This document shows, piece after piece, positions 1 through 8,811 of a stretch of 64,000 nt of DNA. The notes below the pieces were generated by a model that had not been told where the DNA came from, did not search any database, and saw only the letters and a program-made list of their open reading frames with translations. Position 1 is the stretch's first letter. Each line of letters opens with the position of its first letter. The DNA lies in contig NZ_MBQD01000011.1 in the NCBI RefSeq assembly GCF_001693815.1, positions 124,001 to 188,000 on the forward strand, given 5' to 3'. The position numbers were made by a program, and so were the translations under genes. This DNA comes from Tessaracoccus lapidicaptus. Its GTDB lineage: Bacteria > Actinomycetota > Actinomycetes > Propionibacteriales > Propionibacteriaceae.

Positions 1-1
1 C

Positions 2-247
2 TACGTCGGCGTCCAGCAGCGCGACGGCGCCGTCGGGGACTTCGTGTCCGCGACCACGCGAGAGGGGCGGTCCCTGGGAGGGAGCGTCGACGTCGCAGGC
101 CGGAGCTGGGAGCGCTACGAGAGCGACGACGGCCGCACCCGCAGCCTCGTCCACGTCGCCGACGACGTGACGTCGATCGTCACGGCCGACACCGACTTCA
201 CCGAACTTGAGACGTTCGCCGCCGCCCTGGTGGAGGAACGGGCCTAG
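2..247 (+). CDS. DUF4245 family protein (C-terminal part)
   Basis: The 5' end lies outside the window, so only the last 81 codons are seen. The frame opens with YVGVQQRDG and ends with a TAG at 245-247. The pattern (YVGVQQ near the start, a Trp-containing segment, a DGR..SLV strand, then TADTDFTELETFAAALV) fits the C-terminus of actinobacterial DUF4245 proteins, which usually carry one N-terminal membrane anchor and an extracytoplasmic domain of unknown role. DUF4245 genes are often neighbours of xseB, as here. The stop overlaps the xseB stop by four bases on opposite strands. The family call is from memory of the pattern. No function is known. Confidence 0.7.
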   Translation, partial: YVGVQQRDGAVGDFVSATTREGRSLGGSVDVAGRSWERYESDDGRTRSLVHVADDVTSIVTADTDFTELETFAAALVEERA

Positions 248-447
248 TCCTCGGTGGGCGCGGGGCGGGCCTGGGCCACTTGGGCTTTGGCTCCGTCGAG
301 GAATCCCTGGCAGATCTGCGCGAGTTTCTCGCCGCGCTGCCACAGCTCCATGGATTCGGCGAGAGACGCGCCCCCGGACTCGAGCCGTCGCACGACCTCG
401 ACGAGTTCGTCGCGGGCGGCCTCGTAGGTGAGTGTCTTGTCAGTCAC
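244..447 (-). CDS. xseB: Exodeoxyribonuclease VII small subunit
   Basis: A 67-residue protein, normal length for XseB, the small helical subunit of which several copies bind the catalytic XseA chain to form exonuclease VII, degrading single-stranded DNA to oligonucleotides. The family pattern is clear: an N-terminal Y-E-A-A-R-D-E-L helix, VVRRLESGGASLAESMELW, then a G-E-K-L-A-Q-I-C helix. The GTG start at 447-445 overlaps the xseA TGA as GTGA, so translation is probably coupled to xseA. The protein ends in a short acidic tail. Confidence 0.93.
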   Translation of the reverse strand: MTDKTLTYEAARDELVEVVRRLESGGASLAESMELWQRGEKLAQICQGFLDGAKAQVAQARPAPTED

Positions 448-1667
448 TGGTCTCCTTCGGGGGTGGTGGCGACGACGTCGAGGTCCAAGGAGCCGTCGGC
501 CAGGTAGGCGTGGATCCGGGCGCCGGGTGCGGTGTCCGCGACGCCGCACACGGAGCGGTGGGCGTCGTCGACGAGGACGGCATAGCCACGCTCGAGCGTG
601 CGCTTGGGTGAGAGCGCCCGGATCGAGCTCACGGCCGAGCGCACGTGGGACTCCTCGTCGCGCAGCCGCCGCTCGATCGCGGCGTCGAGGCGGTGCCGCA
701 GCAGGCTCAGCCGGTCGAAATGGGCTGCGAACGCGCTGGTCGGGTCCACGAGCACCGGCCGGGAGCGCAGCTGATCGAGGTGGCGCTGCGCCTCGGCGAT
801 CCGCACACCGACGGCGCGCCGGAGCCGGGTGCGGGCGTCCGCCAGGGCCGCCGACTCGGCCGCGTGGTCGGGCACCACCCGCTTGCCGGCGTCGGTGGGC
901 GTGGAGGCCCGCAGGTCGGCCACCAGGTCGACGATGGGCGAGTCGCGTTCGTGCCCGATGGCTGTGACGACGGGGGTGCGGGCCGCCGCGACGGCGCGCA
1001 CCAGGCCCTCGTCGGAGAACGAGAGCAGGTCCTCCAGGGCGCCGCCTCCGCGCGCCAGGATGATCACCTCGACCTCCGGGTCCCCGTCCAGCGCGGCGAG
1101 GGCCGTCATCACCGACTCGGCCGAGTTCGGGCCCTGCACCAGCGCGTGCCGGGTCCGGATCTGGGCGGCGGGCCACCGCCCCGCGATGGTGGTCACCACG
1201 TCGCGCTCCGCGTCGGAGTTCTTGCCGGTGACGAGCCCGATGACCCGGGGCAGGACGGGGAGGCGGCGCTTGCGGGCGGGGTCGAACAGGCCCTCTGCCT
1301 GCAGCTTGCGCTTGAGCTGCTCCAGCTGGGCGAGCAGGCGGCCCTCGCCGGCGACCTGCAGCTCGAGGCACTCGAACGTCAGCGACGAGTTGCGCTCCCA
1401 CATCCGGGGACGGATCCGCGCCGTCACCCGGGACCCCTCCGGCAGCGGCCCGGCCGCGTCGAGCACCATGGCCGAGACGGTCACCTGGGCCGACATGTCC
1501 GCGACGCGGTCGCGGAACGTCAGGAACTGCGTCGGGGCGTTGCGCCGCTTGATCTCGACGACCTGCGCGTCCACCCAGATCTCACCCAGGCGTCCGACCC
1601 AGTCCTTCGTCGCCATGATGACGCGGCCCAGCGGCTGAGGCTGGTCCGGCGAGCTGCCTAACGCCAT
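444..1667 (-). CDS. xseA: Exodeoxyribonuclease VII large subunit
   Basis: The catalytic chain of exonuclease VII, 407 residues (family about 400-450). The N-terminal part (about 20-120) is the OB-fold that binds single-stranded DNA and contains GEIWVDAQV. The central and C-terminal parts (about 130-390) carry the nuclease core, with LPRVIGLVTGKNSDAERD, the glycine-rich IILARGGGALEDLLSFSDE, and TAIGHERD followed by DLRASTPTDA, all XseA hallmarks. The first Met gives the usual N-terminus, in which SSPDQPQPLG aligns with the family's SSPEQPLPV-type start. A later Met at codon 18 would remove part of it. It lies 12 bases after the upstream 250-residue gene, so the three genes on this strand probably form an operon. 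Confidence 0.95.
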   Translation of the reverse strand: MALGSSPDQPQPLGRVIMATKDWVGRLGEIWVDAQVVEIKRRNAPTQFLTFRDRVADMSAQVTVSAMVLDAAGPLPEGSRVTARIRPRMWERNSSLTFECLELQVAGEGRLLAQLEQLKRKLQAEGLFDPARKRRLPVLPRVIGLVTGKNSDAERDVVTTIAGRWPAAQIRTRHALVQGPNSAESVMTALAALDGDPEVEVIILARGGGALEDLLSFSDEGLVRAVAAARTPVVTAIGHERDSPIVDLVADLRASTPTDAGKRVVPDHAAESAALADARTRLRRAVGVRIAEAQRHLDQLRSRPVLVDPTSAFAAHFDRLSLLRHRLDAAIERRLRDEESHVRSAVSSIRALSPKRTLERGYAVLVDDAHRSVCGVADTAPGARIHAYLADGSLDLDVVATTPEGDQ

Positions 1668-1679
1668 GCGTCCGGTCCC

Positions 1680-2432
1680 TCAGTCCCAGATCCCGGAGGA
1701 GCACGTGGCGTACCAGGTGCCGTGGACCACGTTGCCCACCTCGAGCGGCGTCTCGGCGGGGACGGCGCACGTGATGTCGACGGCGCCGCGGCCGGTCACG
1801 TACTGGAACTCGGCGCCGGTCAGCTCGTTGCGGCGCCGCTCCACGGCGGTCACCTCCACGCCCATGAGCACGGCGGGCGACGCCTCCTGCGGGGGGATCG
1901 CGGCGGCCTGCAGCGCCAGCAGGGACGGCGAGATGAGCGCGTCGGCCGCGATCCGGAGGTCCCCGCCGGGGGCGGCCTCCGGCGAGGCCTCGAACGCGGC
2001 CGCGTCGTCGTACACCGTCACCTCGATGGCCAGCGCCCCGACGCGCAGGTCCTCGACGACGCTGTACTGCCCGCCCGGGGCGAGGTCGTGCTGCGGGTAG
2101 GCGACCGGGTCGTCCACGAGTGCGACGAACTGCGCCAGCAGCGGCCCGGGGGACTCGGGGCCGTACAGCGCGACGCGGGCCAGCAGGTCCGTGAAGCGCA
2201 CCACCTGGGCGCGGTAGCGGGTCTCCGCGGCGAGTGCCCCCGTGGTGCTGACGCCCTGCCCGGTGCGCTTGACGAAGCTGAGCCGTGCGCCGCTCGGATC
2301 GGAGTAGCTGCCGACCAGGTCGAAGCCCGGCGCGGAGTCCACGCCGCGGACGCCGGCGTCGAACGCGGCCTTGACGAGCTGGTCCAGGGACTCGGCGTCG
2401 AAGCCGACGGCGTGGAGCTGGGGCGAAAGCAT
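1680..2432 (-). CDS. Conserved hypothetical protein
   Basis: A 250-residue soluble protein that I cannot assign. I see no signal peptide, membrane segment or catalytic motif. It is rich in Ala and Asp/Glu and ends with GNVVHGTWYATCSSGIWD, a type of C-terminus seen in actinobacterial conserved proteins. The ATG at 2432-2430 is chosen because TACCCT lies six bases upstream, matching the leaderless pattern of this window. A further upstream in-frame start would begin in the promoter. It is divergent from ispH with only 41 bases between starts and sits just upstream of xseA-xseB, so it may be cotranscribed with them. Confidence 0.75.
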   Translation of the reverse strand: MLSPQLHAVGFDAESLDQLVKAAFDAGVRGVDSAPGFDLVGSYSDPSGARLSFVKRTGQGVSTTGALAAETRYRAQVVRFTDLLARVALYGPESPGPLLAQFVALVDDPVAYPQHDLAPGGQYSVVEDLRVGALAIEVTVYDDAAAFEASPEAAPGGDLRIAADALISPSLLALQAAAIPPQEASPAVLMGVEVTAVERRRNELTGAEFQYVTGRGAVDITCAVPAETPLEVGNVVHGTWYATCSSGIWD

Positions 2433-2438
2433 GCGGCT

Positions 2439-2466
2439 AGGGTACCGGCGGGGTTCCACCTAGACT
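2439..2466. promoter_or_regulatory. Divergent leaderless -10 elements (ispH and 250-aa gene)
   Basis: TAGACT at 2461-2466 lies seven bases before the ispH ATG. On the other strand TACCCT (2444-2439) lies six bases before the ATG of the hypothetical gene. Neither gene has a Shine-Dalgarno sequence in the few bases left. No clear -35 boxes are seen. Confidence 0.55.
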
Positions 2467-2473
2467 GGGCGCC

Positions 2474-3448
2474 ATGACTAGCGTTGCCCCGGCCACCAAG
2501 CGTGTCGTCGTCGCAGCCCCGCGCGGGTACTGCGCGGGCGTCGACCGCGCCGTCGTCACCGTCGAGAAGGCGCTGGACCTGTACGGGCCGCCCGTCTACG
2601 TGCGCAAGCAGATCGTGCACAACAAGCACGTCGTGGAGACCCTCGAACAGCGCGGCGCCATCTTCGTCGAGGAACTCGACGAGGTGCCGACCGGCGCCAC
2701 GGTGGTCTTCTCGGCCCACGGCGTGTCGCCCGCGGTGCACGCGGAAGCCGCCGACAGGGGGCTGAAGACCATCGACGCCACCTGCCCGTTGGTCACGAAG
2801 GTGCACCACGAGGCCAAGCGGTTCGCCGCCGAGGGCACCCAGATCCTCCTCATCGGCCACGCCGGCCATGAGGAGGTCGAGGGCACGATGGGGGAGGCCC
2901 CCGAGCAGACCATCCTCGTGCAGTCGCCGGCCGACGTCGACGGCCTCGATCTCCCCGAGCACGGCAACCTCGCCTGGCTGAGCCAGACCACCCTCTCGGT
3001 CGACGAGACCATGGAGACCGTCGGCCGGCTGCGGGAACGGTTCCCGCTGCTCATGGACCCGCCGTCTGACGACATCTGCTACGCCACCCAGAACCGTCAG
3101 CTGGCCGTCAAGCAGATCTCTCCCGGGTGTGACCTGATGATCGTCGTGGGGTCGCGCAACTCGTCGAACTCCGTCCGCCTCGTCGAGGTGGCGCTGGAGG
3201 CCGGGGCCAAGGCCTCCTACCGGGTGGACAACGCGGCCGAGATCGACCCGGCTTGGCTCGTCGGCGTGAACTCCGTCGGCGTCACCTCCGGGGCGTCCGT
3301 GCCGGATGTCCTCGTCCAGGGGGTGCTCGACTACCTGGAGTCCCAGGGCTTCCCGCCCGCCGTCGAGGAGCGCCTCACGGAGGAGACGCTGCAGTTCGCG
3401 CTCCCCCCGGAGCTACGCAAGGACCTGCGCCGCGCAGTCAAGCACTGA
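2474..3448 (+). CDS. ispH: 4-hydroxy-3-methylbut-2-enyl diphosphate reductase
   Basis: The last enzyme of the MEP isoprenoid pathway, a cytosolic iron-sulfur enzyme converting HMBPP into IPP and DMAPP. It has 324 residues (family about 310-340). The three cluster-binding cysteines are visible: Cys20 in [12 protein letters not shown], Cys104 in [11 protein letters not shown] and Cys202 in [11 protein letters not shown]. The substrate-site motifs HNKHVVE, AHGVSP and the GHEEVEGT segment with the proton-donating Glu are intact, as is SRNSSNS. It is monocistronic and probably leaderless. Its stop is six bases from the convergent ilvA stop. Confidence 0.97.
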   Translation: MTSVAPATKRVVVAAPRGYCAGVDRAVVTVEKALDLYGPPVYVRKQIVHNKHVVETLEQRGAIFVEELDEVPTGATVVFSAHGVSPAVHAEAADRGLKTIDATCPLVTKVHHEAKRFAAEGTQILLIGHAGHEEVEGTMGEAPEQTILVQSPADVDGLDLPEHGNLAWLSQTTLSVDETMETVGRLRERFPLLMDPPSDDICYATQNRQLAVKQISPGCDLMIVVGSRNSSNSVRLVEVALEAGAKASYRVDNAAEIDPAWLVGVNSVGVTSGASVPDVLVQGVLDYLESQGFPPAVEERLTEETLQFALPPELRKDLRRAVKH

Positions 3449-3454
3449 CGGACG

Positions 3455-4729
3455 TCACACCAGGAACTGGAAGAAGGGGCTGTCGTAGGCCACCTCCTGC
3501 GCCGTCATGCCGCACTCGTCGATCCGCCGCAGCAGGAACGGGTAGTCCCCGGGGTTGCCGAGCTCGACGCCCACCAGCGCCGGGCCGGTCTCCTTGTTGT
3601 TGCGCTTGACGTACTCGAAGTAGGTGATGTCGTCCTCGGGGCCGAGCACGGAGTCGAGGAACATGCGCAGCGCCCCGGGCTGCTGCGGGAAGTCGACGAG
3701 GAAGTAGCGCTTCCGGCCCTCGTGGATGAGGGAGCGCTCGACGACCTCCGCGTAGCGCGACACGTCGTTGTTGCCGCCGGACAGCAGCACGAGCACGCGC
3801 GACCCGGTCGGGATCTGCACCCGGGGACCCACCCCGCCCGTGGGGAGTGCCGCGGCGGCCAGCGCGCCGGCGGGCTCCGCGATGATGCCGTCGGTCTGGT
3901 AGAGGTCCAGCATCTCGGAGCAGACCTGGCCCTCCGGCACCCGGACCAGCTCGACCCGGGCCTCCCGGATGACCTCGAAGGTGAAGTCCCCGACGCGCTT
4001 GACCGCGGCGCCGTCGACGAATGTGTCGATGTCGTGCAGCACCACCGGCCGGCCGGCCGAGATCGCGGCCGCCACGCAGGGCGCCCCCTCGGGTTCGACG
4101 CCGATGATGCGCACCTCGGGGTGGGCGGTCCGCAGCCACGCGGCCGCACCCGCGATGAGACCGCCGCCGCCGACCGGCAGCACGACGACGTCGGGCACGA
4201 AGCCCAGCTGCTCGAACGCCTCGACGAGCAGCGTGGCCTGGCCGGCCGCGGTCCGTTCGTCGTTGAACGCCGGCACGAGAACCTTCCCCTGGGCGGCGAG
4301 GCGGGCGGCCTCGTCGGAGGCGTCGTCGTAGGACGCGCCGTGGAGGACGAGGTCGATGTGGCCGTGCCCGATCTCCAGGATCCGCTGGCGCTTCTGGCGT
4401 GGCGTGGTGTGGGGCACGACGACCGTGGCCTGGATGCCCAGGGCGGCCGCCGAGAACGCGACGCCCTGCCCGTGGTTGCCGGCCGATGCGCAGACGACGC
4501 CGGCGCGCTTCTCGTCGTCGGACAGCTGCGCCATGAGGTTGTAGGCGCCGCGCAGCTTGTAGGAGCGCACCGGCTGCAGGTCCTCGCGCTTCAACCAGAT
4601 CTCGGAACCGGTCGCCCGGCTGAGGCGCGCGTTGAGCTGCACCGGGGTCCGGCCGGCGATGCCGGCCAGGCGGTCCACGGCAGCGGGGATCTGGGCGGCG
4701 AGATCGGTGAGGGCGCTCATGGGGCCCAT
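3455..4729 (-). CDS. ilvA: Threonine ammonia-lyase (threonine dehydratase)
   Basis: A pyridoxal-phosphate enzyme deaminating threonine to 2-oxobutanoate, the first step toward isoleucine. The PLP lysine is Lys58 in VRSYKLRGAYN. The Ser/Asn loop ASAGNHGQGVAFS and the phosphate-binding VLPVGGGGLIAG follow. At about 424 residues it has the catalytic domain plus one ACT-like C-terminal region (about 335-420), typical of the shorter actinobacterial form, so allosteric control by isoleucine is likely but not shown. Two ATGs are possible, at 4729 and 4720; neither has a strong ribosome-binding site. A catabolic threonine dehydratase is less likely because of the C-terminal domain. Confidence 0.93.
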   Translation of the reverse strand: MGPMSALTDLAAQIPAAVDRLAGIAGRTPVQLNARLSRATGSEIWLKREDLQPVRSYKLRGAYNLMAQLSDDEKRAGVVCASAGNHGQGVAFSAAALGIQATVVVPHTTPRQKRQRILEIGHGHIDLVLHGASYDDASDEAARLAAQGKVLVPAFNDERTAAGQATLLVEAFEQLGFVPDVVVLPVGGGGLIAGAAAWLRTAHPEVRIIGVEPEGAPCVAAAISAGRPVVLHDIDTFVDGAAVKRVGDFTFEVIREARVELVRVPEGQVCSEMLDLYQTDGIIAEPAGALAAAALPTGGVGPRVQIPTGSRVLVLLSGGNNDVSRYAEVVERSLIHEGRKRYFLVDFPQQPGALRMFLDSVLGPEDDITYFEYVKRNNKETGPALVGVELGNPGDYPFLLRRIDECGMTAQEVAYDSPFFQFLV

Positions 4730-4812
4730 TGTCGTCGTCGCCCGCCGCCGGGGCCAACCGTGTCACGTCGGTGGCACGATGGAGGGAGGCCGACGATGGG
4801 AGGTGGTGCTCC

Positions 4813-5208
4813 GTGGACACGGATCAGACGGGCGCCCCGGGCGGACGCGACGCCGCGTTCCGCCGCCCCGGATCGAGCGCGGGCCCGGCTCAGCCCTGGC
4901 TGTTCGGCCGGGAGGACGACACGGGTCAGCCGACACCGCGCCACGGTGACTGGACGACGGCGCGCGCAGCCACCCACCCGCCACCCGAGGGCGACGGCGG
5001 AGACTGGCTGCGCGGCCCGGGGCCGGGCGTTCCGGTTGCGGGGCGGCTGGACAGCGACGGGGTCGACGAATCGGCGCCCCGCTGGTTCCGCATCGTCGGG
5101 GGAGCTGTGATCCTCCTCGTGGCGGCGTTCGCGCTGGGGGCCATGCTGTCGCGGCCGTGGACCGGGGACGGGCCACCGGGACCGGTGCCGACAGTCACGC
5201 GGCGGTAG
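4813..5208 (+). CDS. Small proline-rich single-pass membrane protein, unknown function
   Basis: A 131-residue protein. Residues 1-80 are Gly/Pro/Arg/Asp-rich and probably disordered. One membrane segment (about IVGGAVILLVAAFALGAML) lies near the C-terminus and is followed by a short Pro-rich tail, so the N-terminus is probably cytosolic. The GTG at 4813 is chosen because GGAGGT sits eight bases upstream; longer readings start inside the ilvA upstream region. It ends three bases from the convergent rmuC stop. I do not recognise the family. Placement between ilvA and rmuC gives no functional hint. Confidence 0.65.
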   Translation: MDTDQTGAPGGRDAAFRRPGSSAGPAQPWLFGREDDTGQPTPRHGDWTTARAATHPPPEGDGGDWLRGPGPGVPVAGRLDSDGVDESAPRWFRIVGGAVILLVAAFALGAMLSRPWTGDGPPGPVPTVTRR

Positions 5209-5211
5209 GGC

Positions 5212-6768
5212 TCACGTCTCCGTGGTGCCCGTGCGGGGCCGCAGGTGCCGCACCGGGGCGTCGACGAGCGGGGGCTCGTCGACGAGGCCCTCCAGCGCTC
5301 CCTGGTCCAGCTGCCGGAGCTCCTCGAACTCCAGCATCTCGGGCACCGCGATCTGACGCGGCGCCTCCGCCGACACCACGGAGACCTCGGGGAGGTCCGA
5401 CGACACGATCCCCAGCTCCCTGAACTTGCGGGCCGTGACCATGACACGGCCCTCCACCGCGCCCACGGCCTTGTTGTAGTGCCCGAGGGCGCTGCCCAGC
5501 GCCCGCCCGAGCTTGTCGAAGTGCCCGCCCAGGGTCGCGAGCCGCTCGTAGAGTTCGCGACCGAGCCGCGAAACCTCTGCGGCGGTCTCTGCGATCGCCA
5601 CCCGGTGCCAGCTGCTGGCGATCACCTGCAGCTGGGGGATGAGCAGGCCAGGCGAGGCCAGCACGACCTGGCGGCGGGTGGCGTAGTCGTGCAGTGCCGG
5701 GTCCTGTTCGAGGGCCAGGCGATAGAACTCGTCCGAGGGCAGGTAGAGCACGACGAACTCGGGCGAGCCGGCGTCGAGCGCCCAGTACGTCTTCCCGGAG
5801 AGGTCGTCGACGTGCTTGCGGACGTGCCCGGCGAACGTCTTGAAATACGCCTTCTGGGCCTCCTCGTCCTCCGTGTTGTAGGCCTCGAGTGCCGCCGACA
5901 GCGGCACTTTCGAGTCGACGAAGATCACGTTGCCGCCGGGGAGGTTGACCCGCAGGTCCGGCCGGAAGCGGCCGTCCTCGGACGAGTAGGTGCGCTGGGC
6001 GTCGAAGTCGCACCGCTCGGTGAGCCCGGAGATCTCGACGATGCGCTTGAGGCTCTGCTCGCCCCAGGCGCCCCTGACCTGCGGGGTGCGCAGCGCGTTG
6101 CTGAGGCTCATGGTCTCCCGCCGGATCGCGTCTCCCGAGAGGCGCACGGCCTGCACCTGCTCCCCGAGTTCGGCGGCCATGCGGACGCGCTCCTTCTCCA
6201 CCTCCTGCAGCCGCTCCTGCAGCTGGCGCAGCCCGTCGGTAAGGGGAGAGACCAGCTGTTCGGTGGCCTTGAGCCGGGCCGAGGCCGCCTCGTCGGCCTG
6301 CCTGGACTGGCGCTCTAGCGACTCGGCCGACAGCACCTTGAACCGGTCGAGCAGGGCCTCCCGGTCCGCCGCGAGCTGCTCGGCGCGGTGCAGGGCCGCG
6401 TCCCTTTGTGCCGTCACCGCCGCCACCTCCGCGGCGACCTCGGCGTCACGGCCCTGGCCCTCCGCGAGCCGGCGTTCTGCGTCCGCGACGGCGGCCCGCA
6501 GCTCGGCCTTCTCCGCGAGGTGCTGTGCGACCTCCGCCTTGACCAGCGCGGTCTCCTCCCGTACCCGCGACGCCTCCTGCCATGCCCGGGCCGACTCCTG
6601 CCGCGCGTCCGACAGCGCCAACTGTTCGGCTGCTCGAGCCTGCTGGGCCGCCTGGTCTGCCTCGCGCGCCGCTTCCGCCGCGCCCCGCCGTCGCCCGACG
6701 ACGATGCCTCCGGCGAGGCCGGCGGCGAGGGCGATGAGGGCCAGGAGAATGGCGGTGAGAACGTCCAT
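5212..6768 (-). CDS. rmuC: DNA recombination protein RmuC
   Basis: A homologue of RmuC, a protein with a nuclease-like domain reported to limit DNA inversions in E. coli. The N-terminus is a membrane anchor (about residues 4-27, LTAILLALIALAAGLAGG), followed by a long Ala/Glu/Arg-rich coiled coil to about residue 220, then the RmuC domain with VRGAWGEQSLKRIVEISGL, VIFVDSKVPLSAA and FVVLYLPSDEF. About 518 residues, within the family range. The ATG at 6768 is used. A TTG at 6780 has a better-spaced G-rich tract upstream and is a real alternative. It stands alone, between a convergent and a divergent gene. Confidence 0.9.
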   Translation of the reverse strand: MDVLTAILLALIALAAGLAGGIVVGRRRGAAEAAREADQAAQQARAAEQLALSDARQESARAWQEASRVREETALVKAEVAQHLAEKAELRAAVADAERRLAEGQGRDAEVAAEVAAVTAQRDAALHRAEQLAADREALLDRFKVLSAESLERQSRQADEAASARLKATEQLVSPLTDGLRQLQERLQEVEKERVRMAAELGEQVQAVRLSGDAIRRETMSLSNALRTPQVRGAWGEQSLKRIVEISGLTERCDFDAQRTYSSEDGRFRPDLRVNLPGGNVIFVDSKVPLSAALEAYNTEDEEAQKAYFKTFAGHVRKHVDDLSGKTYWALDAGSPEFVVLYLPSDEFYRLALEQDPALHDYATRRQVVLASPGLLIPQLQVIASSWHRVAIAETAAEVSRLGRELYERLATLGGHFDKLGRALGSALGHYNKAVGAVEGRVMVTARKFRELGIVSSDLPEVSVVSAEAPRQIAVPEMLEFEELRQLDQGALEGLVDEPPLVDAPVRHLRPRTGTTET

Positions 6769-6850
6769 GTCCCCACTCAATCAGAGCCCCCCGACAAAAC
6801 CGTGCTGCCACTCCGCCGACCCGGCGCGGCGCCCCGGCTGAGGGCCCGAC

Positions 6851-6856
6851 TACGGT
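6851..6856 (+). promoter_or_regulatory. Leaderless -10 (TACGGT) of M18 aminopeptidase gene
   Basis: TACGGT lies seven bases before the ATG at 6864. It supports that ATG over the in-frame GTG at 6855. Confidence 0.45.
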
Positions 6857-6863
6857 GGGACGC

Positions 6864-8129
6864 ATGTTCGCCGACGCCTCGCTGCACACCGATGACCTGG
6901 CCGCCTTCGTCGCCGCCTCACCCACCTCACTCCACGCGGGGGAGGAGCTGGCCGCCCGCCTCCGGGCGGCGGGGTTCGAGGAGCTGGACCCGCGGCGGCC
7001 GTGGCCGGCGGTGGCCGGGCGGCGGTTCGTGCGGCGGGGCGGCTCCGTCGTGGCCTGGGTGGCTCCCGAGGAGCTCGATGACGAGGCCGGATTCCGGATC
7101 GTCGGCACCCATACCGACTCTCCCACCTTCAAGATCAAGCCCGGTGCGCCCATCCGCTCGGCGGGCTGGGTGCAGGCCGGCGTGGAGATCTACGGCGGGC
7201 CTCTCATCAACTCCTGGCTCGACCGCGACCTGGGCGTCGCGGGGCAGCTGGCCACCGTCGACGGCGCCACCCACCTCGTGCGGACCGGCCCCGTCGCAAG
7301 GATCCCGCAGCTGGCGATCCACCTGGACCGGTCCGCCAACGAGAAGCTGACCCTGGACAAGCAGAGCGCCACGCAGCCGGTACTCGGCGTGGAGGTCGCC
7401 GTCGACCTGCTCGCGCACCTCGCGGGAATCGCGGGGGTGGAGCCCAGCGACGTGGTGGCGCACGACCTGGTCCTGTTCGACACCCAACGCCCGGCCCTCA
7501 TCGGCCTGGAGGGCGAGTTCCTGGCGTCGGGGCGCCTCGACAATCTGGCCTGCACGCACGCGGGGCTGGCGGCCATCGAGTCGGTGCGCCCGGGCGGCGA
7601 TGTCGCGGTGTTCGTCGCGTTCGACCACGAGGAGGTCGGCTCCGCCACGACCACCGGCGCCGGCGGGCCGGTGCTGCAGGACGTGCTGGACCGCATCGCG
7701 GCCGGCTACGGCCTCGGCCTGGACCAGACGCGGGCCATGCTCGCGCGATCCAGCTGCATCTCCGCCGACACCGGGCACCTGGTGCACCCGAACTACCCGG
7801 GCCACCACGACCCGGTGAACCGGCCGCTGCCCAACCAGGGACCGCTGCTCAAGCTCAACGCCAACCAGCGCTACGCGACCGACGCCGTGGGCGCCGCGAT
7901 CTGGCACCGGGCGTGCGCCGAGGCGGGGGTGCCCACGCAGCCGTTCGTGTCGAACAACGCGGTCCCCTGTGGGTCGACCATCGGCCCCATCACCGCCACC
8001 CGGCTCGGCATCACCACCGTCGATGTGGGTGTCGGTCTGTTGAGCATGCACTCCGCGCGCGAACTGTGCGGGGTCAAGGACCCGTGGTACCTGGCGCGCG
8101 CCGTCGAGGCGTACTGGCAGGGCGCCTGA
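6864..8129 (+). CDS. M18 family aspartyl aminopeptidase
   Basis: A zinc aminopeptidase removing N-terminal acidic or other residues from cytosolic peptides. 421 residues, the usual M18 size. The co-catalytic metal ligands are present: His83 in GTHTDSPTFK, the Asp in INSWLDRDLG, the Glu pair in FDHEEVGS, the Asp in CISADTGHLVHPNY and the final His in GLLSMHSAREL. The PNYPGHHDPVN segment is also typical. It starts in a leaderless context and is apparently a single gene. The family is sure; the substrate preference (Asp/Glu versus broader) cannot be told from sequence. Confidence 0.94.
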   Translation: MFADASLHTDDLAAFVAASPTSLHAGEELAARLRAAGFEELDPRRPWPAVAGRRFVRRGGSVVAWVAPEELDDEAGFRIVGTHTDSPTFKIKPGAPIRSAGWVQAGVEIYGGPLINSWLDRDLGVAGQLATVDGATHLVRTGPVARIPQLAIHLDRSANEKLTLDKQSATQPVLGVEVAVDLLAHLAGIAGVEPSDVVAHDLVLFDTQRPALIGLEGEFLASGRLDNLACTHAGLAAIESVRPGGDVAVFVAFDHEEVGSATTTGAGGPVLQDVLDRIAAGYGLGLDQTRAMLARSSCISADTGHLVHPNYPGHHDPVNRPLPNQGPLLKLNANQRYATDAVGAAIWHRACAEAGVPTQPFVSNNAVPCGSTIGPITATRLGITTVDVGVGLLSMHSARELCGVKDPWYLARAVEAYWQGA

Positions 8130-8190
8130 GGCCGTTCGCTGAGGTCGCTCCCGGTGCACCGGCTGGGCCCGAGAATGCGACGCTAGTGGC

Positions 8191-8721
8191 ATGTGGTTCG
8201 AGTCCTGGTCCATCCTCCTGCGCATCCTGCTCGTCGGCAGCGCCACGTACCTGACGCTGATCGCGCTGCTCCGATTGACGGGCAAACGCACACTCAGCCA
8301 GCTGAACGCCTTCGACTTCATCGTCACGGTCTCGATGGGGTCCGTGCTGGCGACGGTCCTCACCAGTGCGGACACGACGTGGGCCCAGGGAATCACGGCG
8401 CTGGGTCTCCTCGCGGCGCTGCAGTTCGTGGCCGCCTTCCTGGCGTCCCGCTGGTCACCCTTCCGGAGCGTGGTCACCTCGCGGCCCGCGATCCTGTTGT
8501 TCGACGGCGACGTGCGCCCAGACGAGTTGGCGCGCCACCGTTTGACGGAGTCCGAGCTCTACCAAGCCGTCCGCATGAGCGGCACAGGTGACCTATCCCA
8601 GGTCAAGGCCGTGGTCCTCGAGACCAACGGGACCTTCAGCGTCATCACCCGCGACAAGTATGGCGAGGGGAGTGCGCTGCAGGACTCGCTGCTCGGGGAG
8701 GGCGACTCCCCACACGGGTGA
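8191..8721 (+). CDS. DUF421 (YetF-like) membrane protein
   Basis: A 176-residue protein with three predicted membrane segments in its first 90 residues (about 7-27, 38-58, 67-86) followed by a cytosolic domain. The strongly conserved DUF421 pattern is present: LLRLTGKRTLSQLNAFDFIVTVSMGS, then RPAILLFDGDV and LTESELYQAVRMSGTGDLSQVKAVVLETNG. Relatives in Bacillus (YetF, SpoVA-linked proteins) have no settled function. No operon partner is evident; it lies 61 bases after the aminopeptidase. Confidence 0.9.
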   Translation: MWFESWSILLRILLVGSATYLTLIALLRLTGKRTLSQLNAFDFIVTVSMGSVLATVLTSADTTWAQGITALGLLAALQFVAAFLASRWSPFRSVVTSRPAILLFDGDVRPDELARHRLTESELYQAVRMSGTGDLSQVKAVVLETNGTFSVITRDKYGEGSALQDSLLGEGDSPHG

Positions 8722-8797
8722 CCGGTCGCCGCATGAGGAAGCACCCTGATGTGACAAGGGGGGATGGCGGGTGTTCGGCCAACGTCGCCTCGGCCGG

Positions 8798-8803
8798 TAG
8801 GCT
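8798..8803 (+). promoter_or_regulatory. Leaderless -10 (TAGGCT) of ychF
   Basis: TAGGCT lies eight bases before the GTG at 8812 and decides that start, since upstream in-frame codons would lie in the promoter. Confidence 0.5.
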
Positions 8804-8811
8804 GGCCCCTC